A stretch of 64,000 bases of DNA from Variovorax sp. SG517 (GCF_013376045.1 NZ_JABMJG010000005.1:256080-320079), one strand, 5' to 3'; shown: positions 8,587 through 19,675, counted from the first letter of the stretch. Numbers and translations: made by a program. The notes: generated from the letters alone by a model not told the origin.

Positions 8587-9516
8587 ATGAACCTCCAGCA
8601 ACTCGACCACCTGCTCGCGCTCGCGGAAACAGGCTCATTCAGCCGCGCGTCCGAGAAAGTGCACCTGACCCAGCCGGCGCTCAGCCGCAGCATCCAGATG
8701 CTCGAGCAGGAACTCGGCATGCAGCTCGTCGACCGCGTCGGCAAGCGAAACGAGCTGACGCCTTTCGGCGCGATGGTGCTGGCGCGCGCCAAGCGCATCT
8801 CGATGGAGACGCACGAGCTCAGGCGCGCCGCCGCGCTGCTGGCCGACGGGCAGGCGGGCGTGGTGCGGCTGGGGCTCGGCGCGGCGCCCGGGGCCTTGTT
8901 CTCGTCGCCGCTCCTCATCCATATGCTGCGAAACCATCCGCGCGTGGGCCTGCAGCTGCACGGCGGCGGGCCCGAGCTGCAGTTGGCGGCGCTGCGCGCG
9001 CGCTCGCTCGATGCGCTGGTGCTGACCTATCGGGCAGTGTCGCCGCGCGAGGACCTGCACATCGACGTATTGCCCACGCTGCGTTCGGGATTCGTCTGCA
9101 GGCGCGGCCATCCGTTGCTGGCGTCGCGGCGCGGCAAGCCGGTTCGCTTCGACGAGCTCGTGCGCTATCCGGTGGTCTCGACGATGGTCAGCGACGACGT
9201 GGCGCGCATCCTGGTGGAGCGCTACGGCAGCGATGCGAGTCCGCAGCGCTGGCTGCACGTGTCGTCGGAAGACATCGGCGCGCTGATCGAGGCCGTGCGC
9301 AACACCGATGCGGTTTTCCTGGGAGTGCTCGCGGCCACCCGGGCGCTGCAGGACAGCGGCGATCTGGCCGAGCTCGAGGTGGAGCCTGCGGCGGGGCTCA
9401 GCGCGCAGTTCGCCTTCGTCACGCTCGAAGGCAGGACCGAGGCGCCCGCGCTGCGGCTGGTGCGCGAGTTCTGCGTCGGGCTCGCGAAAGCCGGGGCCGA
9501 TCAGTCGGGCGCGTAG
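8587..9516 (+). CDS. LysR-family transcriptional regulator
   Basis: Typical LTTR of 309 residues: a winged helix-turn-helix at residues 1-60 (FSRASEKVHLTQPALSRSIQ recognition region) and a periplasmic-binding-like effector domain from about 90. It is divergent from the Bug-esterase-dipeptidase operon and most likely regulates it in response to the transported compound or a breakdown product. The ATG at 8587 begins the conserved MNLQQLDHLLALAETGS start. Its 3' end overlaps the convergent Dabb-domain gene by 16 bp. Confidence 0.93.
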   Translation: MNLQQLDHLLALAETGSFSRASEKVHLTQPALSRSIQMLEQELGMQLVDRVGKRNELTPFGAMVLARAKRISMETHELRRAAALLADGQAGVVRLGLGAAPGALFSSPLLIHMLRNHPRVGLQLHGGGPELQLAALRARSLDALVLTYRAVSPREDLHIDVLPTLRSGFVCRRGHPLLASRRGKPVRFDELVRYPVVSTMVSDDVARILVERYGSDASPQRWLHVSSEDIGALIEAVRNTDAVFLGVLAATRALQDSGDLAELEVEPAAGLSAQFAFVTLEGRTEAPALRLVREFCVGLAKAGADQSGA

Positions 9517-9803
9517 TCCACCTGATGCCGCGCGATCCGCAGGTCGCCCAGTTCCTCGCGCACGCGCAGGTGCGCGGGATGCGTGGCATAGCCGTCGAGC
9601 GAGGCCTGGCTGTCGAATTCGCTGTAGAGCACCACGTCGCAGGCGTAGTCCACGCGGCTCGAATCGACGCCGACTTCGAGGTGCAGCAGGCCGGGGATCT
9701 GGCCGCGCAGCGATTCGAAGCTGTGCTTCAGCAAATGCACGGCCTGCGCCTTTTCCTCGGCAGAGTCGCCGCGCAGGTTCCACATCACGATGTGTTTCAG
9801 CAT
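9501..9803 (-). CDS. Dabb-domain (stress-responsive A/B barrel) protein
   Basis: A 100-residue ferredoxin-like Dabb protein: MLKHIVMWNL at the start, EVGVDSSRVDYACDVVLYSEF in the middle, and a terminal HQVDYAPD strand. Such proteins form dimeric beta barrels; many members have no known reaction. The ATG at 9803 starts the conserved first strand. The 3' end overlaps the convergent LysR gene. No functional link to its neighbours is evident. Confidence 0.85.
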   Translation of the reverse strand: MLKHIVMWNLRGDSAEEKAQAVHLLKHSFESLRGQIPGLLHLEVGVDSSRVDYACDVVLYSEFDSQASLDGYATHPAHLRVREELGDLRIARHQVDYAPD

Positions 9804-9850
9804 CGCGTTCGCACGCCTGCGGCAGGCTCGCCGGAAAGAAGAGGAATGAA

Positions 9851-9980
9851 GGTCACACGGGCTCCTGCTGCTTGGTGTGACCGATGGTAAGCACCGTACC
9901 GGGCGCGGCGGGCTGCGCCGGTGAAGAACAGTTTTCCGTTTTCCCTTCTTCTTCTTCTTTTTCTCCTCCTCCTCTTTCGT
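9851..9980. other. Intergenic inverted repeat and polypyrimidine tract
   Basis: GGTCACAC (9851-9858) and GTGTGACC (9875-9882) form a perfect 8-bp dyad with a 16-bp spacer, either an operator for the Dabb gene or a structured 3' end of the acyl-CoA dehydrogenase operon. Next to it, about 9930-9975 is almost pure C/T on the plus strand with TTC and CTC triplets. It follows the dehydrogenase stop and has no gene of its own. Confidence 0.45.
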
Positions 9981-11147
9981 CTACAGCCAGCCCATCTGCC
10001 TGGCCGCCAGCTCCTTCATGATCTCCTCGGCGCCGCCGCCGATCATCATCACCTTCACTTCGCGGTAGATGCGCTCGCTGGCGGTGCCGCGCATGAAGCC
10101 CATGCCGCCGAGGATCTGCACCGCCTGGTCGGCGCAGAACTGCATGGTCTGCGTGGCGTGGTTCTTCAGCATGCAGATCTGCGCCACCCATTCGGGCGCG
10201 TTGTGGCGGCCGGCTGCTTCGAGCGCGTCGCCCTCGGCTGACACAGCTTCCGCCCATGCCTCGGTGGACGCGATGCGCATCTGCATGTCGACCAGCTTGT
10301 GGCGCACCGCCTGGTGCTCGATGAGCGCGGCGCCGAAGGCCTTGCGCTCGCGCGCCCAGGCCAGGGCCTCGTCGAGGCAGGCCTGCGAGAAGCCCAGCGC
10401 GCCCGCGGCGAGACCGATGCGCTCGCCGTTGAAGTTGCCCATGACCATGCGGAAGCCTTCGCCTTCGTGCCCCAGCAGGTAGCGCGCGGGCACGCGCACG
10501 TTGTCGAAGTGCAGCGTGGCGGTGTCGGAGCACAGCCAGCCCATCTTCGACAGCCGCGTGCGCGCGAGGCCCGGCGCGTCGCCCGGCACCAGCAGCATCG
10601 AGATGCCGCCCGCGCCGCGGCCTTCGCCGGTGCGCACGGCCACGGTGATCCAGTCGGCGCGCATGCCCGAGGTGATGAAGGTCTTCTCGCCGTTGACGAC
10701 GTAGTGGTCGCCTTCGAGCCGTGCCGTCGTGCGAAGGGCAGCCACGTCGGAGCCGCCGCCGGGCTCGGTGATGGCGAGCGCCGCGATCTTCTCGCCGCGC
10801 AGCACCGGCGGCACGACCTCGCGGCGCACCGCGTCGCTCGCGTGCAGCACCACGGGCGGCAGGCCGATGTTGTGCGAGAACAGGCTCGCGAGCACGCCGC
10901 CGCTCCTGCCGTGGCGCGCGAGCGCAACCCATGCGGGCAGCTTGAGCGAATACGAGGCGGGCGTACCGCCGAGTTCTTCCGGATAGCCTAGGCCCAGCAG
11001 GCCGAGCTCGGCTGCGCGCGTGTAGAGCCCGCGCGGAAACTCGCCCGCGTCGTCCCATGCCTGCACGTTCGGTGCGATCTCGCTTTCGGCGAAGCGCCGC
11101 ACCGTGTCGGCGAGCGCGGCGCGGTCGGCTTGCAGTTCGGCGTCCAT
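9981..11147 (-). CDS. Acyl-CoA dehydrogenase
   Basis: FAD-dependent acyl-CoA dehydrogenase, 388 residues, oxidising an acyl-CoA to the 2-enoyl-CoA. The FAD/substrate signature ALAITEPGGGSDVAAL is intact, as is the AVQILGGMGFMRGT segment. The C-terminal MIGGGAEEIMKEL motif lacks the glutamate used as base in medium-chain enzymes; the base may instead be the glutamate of NGERIGLAAG, the isovaleryl/long-chain position. It is the last gene of the carboxylase operon, 13 bp after the second dehydrogenase. A branched or isoprenoid substrate is inferred from context. Confidence 0.9.
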   Translation of the reverse strand: MDAELQADRAALADTVRRFAESEIAPNVQAWDDAGEFPRGLYTRAAELGLLGLGYPEELGGTPASYSLKLPAWVALARHGRSGGVLASLFSHNIGLPPVVLHASDAVRREVVPPVLRGEKIAALAITEPGGGSDVAALRTTARLEGDHYVVNGEKTFITSGMRADWITVAVRTGEGRGAGGISMLLVPGDAPGLARTRLSKMGWLCSDTATLHFDNVRVPARYLLGHEGEGFRMVMGNFNGERIGLAAGALGFSQACLDEALAWARERKAFGAALIEHQAVRHKLVDMQMRIASTEAWAEAVSAEGDALEAAGRHNAPEWVAQICMLKNHATQTMQFCADQAVQILGGMGFMRGTASERIYREVKVMMIGGGAEEIMKELAARQMGWL

Positions 11148-11160
11148 GCGATTGGCTTCC

Positions 11161-12321
11161 TCAGCCGCGCGGCGGCCGCTTGGCGATGCCCATGGTCTTC
11201 GCGAGGATGCCCAGCATCACCTCGTCGGCGCCGCCGCCGATGGAGCCCAGGCGGCCATCGCGGTACAGGCGCGAGACGCGGTTCTCCAGCGTGAAGCCCA
11301 TGCCGCCCCAGAACTGCAGGCAGGTGTCGGCCACCTGGCGCGTGAGGCGGCCGGTCTTGAGCTTGGCCATCGACGCGAGTTCGAGCACGTCCTCGCCCTT
11401 CACGTGCAGGTCGCAGGCGCGGTAGGTGAGCGCGCGCAGCGCCTCCACTTCGGTCTTGAGCTCGGCGAGCTTGAACTGAACCCACTGCTGGTCGGCCAGC
11501 GTGGAGCCGAACATGCTGCGCTGCTGCGCCCATTCGATGGTCTGCGCGATGCAGTCTTCCATCGGCTCCAGCGAACTTGCGGCGGCCCAGAGCCGTTCTT
11601 CCTGGAACTGCTGCATCTGGTAGATGAAGCCCTGGCCCTCCTCGCCGATGCGATAGCGCTGCGGCACGCGCACGTTGTCGAAGTAGATGAGGCCGGTGTC
11701 GCTGGAGTGCATGCCGATCTTGCGGATCTTCTTCGCCTTCTCGATGCCGGGGCTGTCCATCGGCACCATCACGAGCGACTTGTTGCGGTGCACGGGGCCG
11801 TCGCCGGTGTTGACCAGCATGCACATCCAGTCGGCCTGCAGGCTGTTGGTGATCCACATCTTCTGGCCGCTGATGAGGTAGTCGCTGCCGTCCTTGCGCG
11901 CATGGCTCTTCAGGCCCGCCACGTCGCTGCCGGCGCCGGGCTCGCTCACGCCGATGCAGCCGACCATGTCGCCCGCGATGGCGGGCGCGAGGAACTCGCG
12001 GCGCAGCTCGTCGCTGCCGAAGCGTGCGAGCGCGGGCGTGCACATGTCGGTCTGCACGCCGATGGCCATCGGCACGCCGCCGCAGGAGACGTGGCCCAGC
12101 GCCTCGGCCATGGCCATCGCGTACGAATAGTCCAGGCCCGCGCCGCCGAAGGCCTCGGGCTTGTTCAGGCCCAGCATGCCCAGGTTGCCGAGCTTCTTGA
12201 AGACTTCGTGCGCGGGAAAGATCTCGGCCTCTTCCCACTCGTCCACGTGCGGGTTGATCTCGTCGTCGATGAAGCGGCGCAGGGTCTTCTGGATCTCGAG
12301 GTGTTCGTGGCTGTACTGCAT
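11161..12321 (-). CDS. Acyl-CoA dehydrogenase, citronellyl-CoA dehydrogenase (AtuD)-like
   Basis: A 386-residue acyl-CoA dehydrogenase whose N-terminus (EHLEIQKTLRRFIDDEINPH) and internal GVPMAIGVQTDMCTPAL segment recall the Pseudomonas AtuD group as I remember it. The FAD signature is CIGVSEPGAGSDVAGL. As in its neighbour, the medium-chain base position is glycine (SIGGGADEVML), and EERLWAAAS offers the alternative glutamate. It follows the SDR gene by 25 bp. AtuD oxidises citronellyl-CoA ahead of geranyl-CoA carboxylase, which fits the carboxylase genes upstream. The specific substrate is inference; a general branched acyl-CoA is possible. Confidence 0.88.
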   Translation of the reverse strand: MQYSHEHLEIQKTLRRFIDDEINPHVDEWEEAEIFPAHEVFKKLGNLGMLGLNKPEAFGGAGLDYSYAMAMAEALGHVSCGGVPMAIGVQTDMCTPALARFGSDELRREFLAPAIAGDMVGCIGVSEPGAGSDVAGLKSHARKDGSDYLISGQKMWITNSLQADWMCMLVNTGDGPVHRNKSLVMVPMDSPGIEKAKKIRKIGMHSSDTGLIYFDNVRVPQRYRIGEEGQGFIYQMQQFQEERLWAAASSLEPMEDCIAQTIEWAQQRSMFGSTLADQQWVQFKLAELKTEVEALRALTYRACDLHVKGEDVLELASMAKLKTGRLTRQVADTCLQFWGGMGFTLENRVSRLYRDGRLGSIGGGADEVMLGILAKTMGIAKRPPRG

Positions 12322-12346
12322 GAAATGGTCTCCGGTCGTTCGTTCT

Positions 12347-13249
12347 CTACTTGTCCTGGAACACGCGCGGCGCCTGCGCCAGGTGGAAGCCGTCGAAGGG
12401 CTTCACCGCCGCACGCTGCTGCGCCTGCGCATCGGGAATCGCCATCGGCCAGCCCATGCGCACCTGCGGGCGCGCGCCGTCCACGCGCAGCACGCTGCCA
12501 CTGATGAAGCTCGCGGCCGGGCCCAGCAGGAAGACGATGGCGGCGGAGGTCTCGGCCTCGTTGCCGAAGCGCCCGGCCGGCACGGTCTTGCGCATCGCGC
12601 GCAGCATGTCGCCGGCCTCGGGCGGGTAGTGGTCCATGCCGCTGGAGGCGATGTAGCCCGGCGCCACCGCGTTCACGCGCACGCCGCTCGCGGCCCATTC
12701 CAGCGCGGCGGTCTCGGTGAAGCTCACCATGCCCGCGCGCGCCGCGCCGCTGTGGCCCATGTTGGGCATGGAGCCCCACATGTCGGCCACGATGTTGACG
12801 ATGGCGCCGCCCTGGGCCTGCATGCTCTGCAGGTAGCACTCGCGCGCGACCAGGAAGCCGCCCGTGAGGTTGGTGTGGATCACCGCTTCCCAGCCCTTGG
12901 CCGTGATCGCATGCAGCGGCGTGATGTACTGGCCGCCCGCGTTGTTGACCAGCCCGTCGATGCGGCCGTGCGCGGCGACGACGTCGGCGATGGCCGCGCG
13001 CACCGCGTCTTCGCTGCGGATGTCGAAGGCCTGCGTGGAGGCCTTGCCGCCGGCGGCCTCGATTTCGGCGCGCACCGCGTCGAGCTTCTCGGGCTTGCGC
13101 CCCACCAGCACCACCTGCGCGCCCAGCGAGGCGAGCTCGTGCGCGGTGCAGCGGCCGATGCCGGAGCCGCCGCCGGTGACGACGACGACCTGCCCGTCGA
13201 ACAAGCCGGGGGCGAAGACGGAACGGTAGTGGGAAGAGGATGAAGTCAT
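12347..13249 (-). CDS. SDR-family oxidoreductase of the acyl-CoA operon
   Basis: Short-chain dehydrogenase/reductase of 300 residues. The cofactor motif is VVTGGGSGIGR near residue 20 and the structural motif is LVNNAGG. At the usual Tyr-x-x-x-Lys position the sequence reads HSGAARAG, without an obvious tyrosine/lysine pair, as in the peroxisomal 2,4-dienoyl- and 2-enoyl-CoA reductase branch. The C-terminus is long for an SDR. The ATG at 13249 (MTSSSSHYRS) was chosen because the longer in-frame extension would run into the carboxylase gene. It lies 37 bp after the biotin carboxylase and may be a 2-enoyl-CoA reductase or an AtuG-like enzyme. Confidence 0.88.
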   Translation of the reverse strand: MTSSSSHYRSVFAPGLFDGQVVVVTGGGSGIGRCTAHELASLGAQVVLVGRKPEKLDAVRAEIEAAGGKASTQAFDIRSEDAVRAAIADVVAAHGRIDGLVNNAGGQYITPLHAITAKGWEAVIHTNLTGGFLVARECYLQSMQAQGGAIVNIVADMWGSMPNMGHSGAARAGMVSFTETAALEWAASGVRVNAVAPGYIASSGMDHYPPEAGDMLRAMRKTVPAGRFGNEAETSAAIVFLLGPAASFISGSVLRVDGARPQVRMGWPMAIPDAQAQQRAAVKPFDGFHLAQAPRVFQDK

Positions 13250-13286
13250 GCGATTGGCTCTGGTAAGGACGCGGGGCCGGTCCCCG

Positions 13287-15244
<1,958 letters not shown>

Positions 15245-15248
<4 letters not shown>

Positions 15249-16855
15249 GGACGTGCCACCCCGAACTGCATGGGTTGCGTGGTGCGCGTGTCGGCGTCGC
15301 GGCAGATCGAGAGAACCTCGGCCAGCACGGCGCGGGTGTCGCGGGGGTCGATCACGCCGTCGTCCAGCAGCAGCGCGCTGGTGGTGAACACGCTCATCTG
15401 CCGGTCGAAGCGCTCGACGACCTGCTGCTGCATCGCGTCGATCTTCGCCTGGTCGACCGCGCCCTTTCGTGCCATCCCGGCCTCCATCACGATGGCCATG
15501 GTCTTGGCCGCCTGCTCGCCGCCCATCACGGCGGTGCGCGCGTTGGGCCAGCTGAAGCAGAAGCGCGGCGCGAAACCCCGGCCGCACATGCCGTAATTGC
15601 CTGCGCCGTACGACGCGCCGCACAGCAGCGTGACCTGCGGCACGGTGGCGTTCGACACCGCCTGGATCATCTTCGCGCCGTGCTTGATGATGCCGGCCTC
15701 CTCGTGCGCGCGGCCCACCATGTAGCCGGTGATGTTCTGCAGGTAGACGATGGGCGTGCGCGACTGGCAGCAGGCCTGGATGAAGTGCGTGGCCTTGGTG
15801 GCGCCGTCGGAGTCGATGGGGCCGTTGTTGGTGATGATGCCCACCGCATGCCCTTCGAGCCGGATGTGGCCGCAGACGGTGGCGCTGCCGTAGTGCTCGC
15901 TGAACGCGAGGAACTCGGAGCCGTCGGCGATGCGCGCGATGACTTCGCGCATGTCCACCGGCCGCCTGCCGTCGCTGGGCATGATGCCCAGCAGTTCCTC
16001 GGCGTCGTGGCGCGGCGGCGCGAAGCTGCGCGGCGCCTCGTCGCGCGCCCAGTCGATGCCGCCGAGGATCGAGCGCGCGATGCGGATAGCGTCGCGGTCG
16101 TCCTCCGCGAGGTAGTCGCCCAGGCCGGAGATGTGCGTGTGCATCACGGCGCCGCCCAGTTCTTCTTCCGTGGCGATCTCGCCGGTGGCAGCCTTCAGCA
16201 GCGGCGGCCCCGCGAGGAAGGCGCGCGTGCGGTCGCGCACCATCACGATGTAGTCGGAAAGGCCGGTCTGGTAGGCGCCGCCGGCTGTAGAGGAGCCGTG
16301 CGTCACCGTCACCACCGGCAGCCCCGCGGCCGACAGCCGCGCGAGATTGCGGAAGATGTTGCCGCCGCGCACGAAGTCCTGCACGCGGTACTGCATGAGG
16401 TTGGCTCCGGCGCTCTCCACCAGCTGCACGTAGGGCAGCCTGTTCTCCAGCGCGATCTCCTGCACGCGCAGCTGCTTGTCCAGGCCCATGGGCTGCAGCG
16501 CACCGGCGTCGATGCCCGAGTCGGAGGCGTTGACCATGCAGCGCACGCCCGCGACGTAGCCGATGCCGGAGATCAGGCCGCCGCCGGGCACGCTCCTGGA
16601 AAGATCGGGGTTGTCCTGGCCGAGGCCCGCGAGCGATGCCAGCGGCAGGAAGGGCGCGCCGGTGTCCAGCAGCAGCGCGAGGCGCTCGCGCGGCAGCAGC
16701 TGCCCGCGCCTGGCGAAGCGCTCGGCCGAGGCCGCGGAGGCCGCGACGGCGCGGGCCTCGTGCTCGCGCACCTGGCCGAGCAGCGCCAGCATGCTGGCCC
16801 GGTTGGCCTGGAAGGTGTCGCTGGCCGCTTGCAGCCGGGATTCGATGACTGGCAT
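15245..16855 (-). CDS. Carboxyltransferase beta subunit of an acyl-CoA carboxylase (AtuC-like)
   Basis: Carboxyltransferase subunit, 536 residues, partner of the downstream alpha subunit. Crotonase-fold halves are visible, with the oxyanion-hole glycines in HGSSTAGGAYQTGLSDY and the AGPPLLKAATGEI motif of the methylcrotonyl/geranyl-CoA group, then CGASYGAGNYGMCGR in the C-terminal half. The TGLSDYIVMVRDR stretch and context favour geranyl-CoA or a related isoprenoid acyl-CoA over methylcrotonyl-CoA, but this is not proven. It is the first gene of the five-gene operon; a 13-bp inverted repeat lies immediately before its ATG and may control it. Confidence 0.92.
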
Positions 16856-16859
16856 GAAA

Positions 16860-16903
16860 AGAGTCCGTGCAGATCGCTTGTTTCTTCGCCCTGCACGGAC
16901 TCT
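16860..16903 (-). promoter_or_regulatory. Perfect 13-bp inverted repeat directly before the carboxylase operon
   Basis: AGAGTCCGTGCAG (16860-16872) is repeated in inverted orientation at 16891-16903 around an 18-bp spacer, ending 5 bp from the ATG of the beta-subunit gene. As DNA it is a 44-bp operator-like dyad. As RNA it forms a long hairpin whose 3' arm includes the only Shine-Dalgarno-like GGA. I recall that Pseudomonas AtuR binds 13-bp inverted repeats; I cannot compare the sequences here. Confidence 0.7.
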
Positions 16904-16966
16904 AGGTCGCGGGCGCGGCGCCCGCTTGCGCTGACTGGCTGATGCCTGCCGGCAGCTCCAGCCCGC

Positions 16967-17743
16967 TCAGCCCGCGCGGGCGCGCCGGGGCGCAGCGACC
17001 GGGGCGTCGAGGCTGCTGCCCGTGACTACCCAGTAGATGAAGATCAGCACCGCGCCGGCCGTGCCGAACACCGTCAGGCCCATGTAGCTGCCGCCGATGG
17101 CCAGCGCATCGACCGGCGCGGCGGCGGTGCAGACCATGCTGGCCGCGCTCATGCCCACGTAGTGCATGGTGCAGACCGCGACGCCCATCACGGCGGCGGC
17201 CGCGACCTTGTGCGTGAACCTGCGCAGGTTGAAGGCGAGCCAGAGGGCGGCTCCGGCTGCCGTGACGGCGATCAGCACCGACAGCCCGACCGTCGCCAGG
17301 TCGAAGTTCATCGAGGCGCGCATGTTCATCGCGAACATGCCCATGTAGTGCATCACGCACACGCCGATGCCCGCCAGCAGGCTGCCCGCGAGCCAGCCCG
17401 GCTTGCTGAACTTGCGCCGCCCGCCCGCCATGTACAGCGCGATGCCCGAGATCAGGATCGCCGCCACCAGCGACACCACCGTGAGCGGCATGTTGTACGA
17501 AATGGCTACTGGCAGCCGGTACGCCAGCATGCCGATGAAGTGCATCGACCAGATGCCGATGCCGCCCAGCGCCACCGCCGCGCAGGTCACGACCGCGAGG
17601 TTGGGCTTGCCGTCCGCGCCGACCATTCGGCCGGCGCAGATCAGGGCCACCAGCGAGCCCGCGAAGGAAATGAGGAAGGAGAGCGCCACCATGCCCAGGG
17701 AGTACTCGGGCGACAGGATCTGGCCTACGACGAGCGGAGTCAT
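16967..17743 (-). CDS. MHYT-domain membrane sensor protein
   Basis: Integral membrane protein of 258 residues with seven predicted helices and three MHYT-type motifs (MHFIGM about 68, MHYMGM about 130, MHYVGM about 195). These histidine/methionine motifs are proposed to bind copper for sensing oxygen, CO or NO. Most MHYT proteins are fused to a GGDEF/EAL or kinase output; this one ends in a short basic tail (PRRARAG) without an output domain. The stop lies 112 bp before the carboxylase operon, so the gene is probably separate. An AT-rich dyad upstream may be its promoter or operator. Confidence 0.9.
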   Translation of the reverse strand: MTPLVVGQILSPEYSLGMVALSFLISFAGSLVALICAGRMVGADGKPNLAVVTCAAVALGGIGIWSMHFIGMLAYRLPVAISYNMPLTVVSLVAAILISGIALYMAGGRRKFSKPGWLAGSLLAGIGVCVMHYMGMFAMNMRASMNFDLATVGLSVLIAVTAAGAALWLAFNLRRFTHKVAAAAVMGVAVCTMHYVGMSAASMVCTAAAPVDALAIGGSYMGLTVFGTAGAVLIFIYWVVTGSSLDAPVAAPRRARAG

Positions 17744-17843
17744 GCGATGTCCCTTTCAGGTCAAAAGAGCGTTTCGCGGACCCCCGGTCGCCGGATGCGA
17801 GCGGGACGCCGCAAGACGTCCCGCGCAGTCTGTAATGTTTGTT

Positions 17844-17867
17844 TGTAAAAGTAAACTGAAATTTACA
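17844..17867 (-). promoter_or_regulatory. Nested AT-rich dyad upstream of the MHYT gene
   Basis: TGTAAA (17844-17849) pairs with TTTACA (17862-17867), and inside it GTAAA (17851-17855) pairs with TTTAC (17862-17866). The patch 17830-17880 is by far the most AT-rich of this neighbourhood and lies 100 bp before the MHYT start, the expected place for a promoter with an operator. Confidence 0.4.
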
Positions 17868-17879
17868 CTTATTGTTACC

Positions 17880-19550
17880 CTACCTTACGGGGCGGATTCG
17901 ATATATCGCATTGTTGCGGTCGGCCGCCATGTAGATCGTGCCGTCGCCGCCCACGGCGACGCCTGTGACCACGTATGGCGGCGGTAGACCGGGGCCGGCC
18001 GGGACGCCGATCGGCAGGTTCTCGGCGACGGTGCGGCGGCTGCCGTCGGGCACGATTTCCACCAGCCGGCGCGCCGCGCTCTCGGCCACGACGAAGCTGC
18101 CCCAGGGCGTTTGCGCCACGCCCTCGGGCAATGCCAGCCCCTCGGCCACTGCGCGCAGCGGCGAACTGGCGTCCAGCGGAATGCGCAGCAGCCGGCCGGC
18201 CGCCTCGGTCACGTAGAGCGCGCCGTCCTGGCCGACGATCATCTGCACCGGGCCGTTCAGGCCGCTGGCGAGCACCGACTTTTCTGCGAACTTCGGCCCG
18301 CTGGCGCGCGTGATGGTGCCGGTGGCGATCTCGGCGTAGATCACGCTGCCGTCGGGCATGGGAATGGCGTCGAAGGGCGCCTTCAGGCCGTGGATGGTCT
18401 CGACCGTCTTCAGGGTCTGCCGGTCGACCAGCTGCACCGTGCCGGTGAACCACGAACTTAGCGCGAAGAGCTTCGGCGACAGGCCGACCGCGAACGGGTA
18501 GTCGAGCTCGGGGTCGCGCTGCATGCGGAACACGTCGCGCACCTCGCCGCTGCGCACGTCGACCTGGCGGAAGCCGAAGACGTCGGCCACCCAGAGGTCG
18601 TTGCCGTCGATCTTCATGCCGGCGGGCGCCGCCACCTTGCCGCTGGTGAGGGTGCGCAGCTCGCCGGTGGCGGGGTTGAAGGCCTGCACCTCGTTGTTGG
18701 CCATGTTGGAGACGTAGATCGTCCCGTCGGGCGTGTCCTTGGCGATGGCGAGGTTGTCGAGCGAGGGCCGCAGCTGCTTCGCGACCGTCTTGCGGCCGGT
18801 GGCCAGTTCCACCCGCACCAGCTCGCCGCTGCGCGCATCGACCACCCAGAGGTTGCCCTTGCCGTCGAGGTTGGCGGCCGCCGGGATCTTGAAGCCGTCG
18901 GCGATCACGGTCATGTTGCCGTTGGCCGGGTCGATCTTCACCACCTGGCCCTTGAACCACAGCGGCCCGTAGAGCATGCCGTCGGGCCCCGCCTCGAAGC
19001 CGTTGAAGCCGCCCATGTCCTTCTTGATGAGCCTGGGCGGCTTCTGGCCCTCGCGGTCGATCTCCCACAGCGCGTCGCCCAGGAACACCTGCGAGGCGTA
19101 GAGCCTGCCGCTGCGGCGGTCGAAGTCGAGCGAGTTGATGCCGGGCAGGTCCTTGGCCAGCACGCGCATCGGCGCGCCGTCGCTCTCCCGGTAGCGCACG
19201 ATGCCCATCAGGTAGTTGGTCCAGGCGAGCTCGCCCTTCGGGCCGACGGCGATGTCGTCCGCCTGCCCTTCGGGCGCGTCGATGAACACCTTCGCCGCGC
19301 CGGTATTGCGGTCGACCTCCCACATCGTGTTGCCGAGCACGGAGCCCGCCAGCAGCCGGCCCTTGGCGTCGATGGCCAGGCCGTGCACGCCCATGAAGGC
19401 AGAGGGCGCGACCAGCGCCTCGGGCGCCGCCCAGGAGGCGGGCCGCGTGGGCGGCTTGGTGGACGTTGGCGGCGCGAGGCTACCGCAGGCGCCCAGCAGG
19501 GCGAGGGTGGCGGTCAGCGCAATGGCGCCGAGACTGCTTCGACGGGGCAT
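17880..19550 (-). CDS. SMP-30/NHL-type beta-propeller lipoprotein
   Basis: A 556-residue envelope protein: Sec signal with lipobox (LALLGACGS, cysteine near residue 22), then repeated propeller blades such as VHGLAIDAKGRLLAGS, DNLAIAKDTPDGTIYVS and VTGVAVGGDGTIYMAADRNN, typical of SMP-30/gluconolaconase or NHL folds. Such proteins bind or hydrolyse lactones or serve as binding scaffolds; no catalytic residues can be named safely. The ATG at 19550 follows a GGAG motif at short distance. It lies between the DUF445 gene (125 bp upstream) and the MHYT gene and is probably monocistronic. Confidence 0.85.
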   Translation of the reverse strand: MPRRSSLGAIALTATLALLGACGSLAPPTSTKPPTRPASWAAPEALVAPSAFMGVHGLAIDAKGRLLAGSVLGNTMWEVDRNTGAAKVFIDAPEGQADDIAVGPKGELAWTNYLMGIVRYRESDGAPMRVLAKDLPGINSLDFDRRSGRLYASQVFLGDALWEIDREGQKPPRLIKKDMGGFNGFEAGPDGMLYGPLWFKGQVVKIDPANGNMTVIADGFKIPAAANLDGKGNLWVVDARSGELVRVELATGRKTVAKQLRPSLDNLAIAKDTPDGTIYVSNMANNEVQAFNPATGELRTLTSGKVAAPAGMKIDGNDLWVADVFGFRQVDVRSGEVRDVFRMQRDPELDYPFAVGLSPKLFALSSWFTGTVQLVDRQTLKTVETIHGLKAPFDAIPMPDGSVIYAEIATGTITRASGPKFAEKSVLASGLNGPVQMIVGQDGALYVTEAAGRLLRIPLDASSPLRAVAEGLALPEGVAQTPWGSFVVAESAARRLVEIVPDGSRRTVAENLPIGVPAGPGLPPPYVVTGVAVGGDGTIYMAADRNNAIYRIRPVR

Positions 19551-19675
19551 GGTTGGCGTCTCCTCTTGTTGATGCGCGAAGCAGTCTAGGAGCGCGGCGG
19601 GGCCGCCGAGTCCCGCCGGGGACAGGATGCGGACTTTCGTCCGCTGTGGATTACCCGCGGCCCTCAGGCGGGGTT

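Noticed and set aside
9930..9975. Polypyrimidine TTC/CTC run as a possible promoter or microsatellite
   Set aside because: It lies downstream of the dehydrogenase operon, is not a regular repeat, and has no gene positioned to use it.
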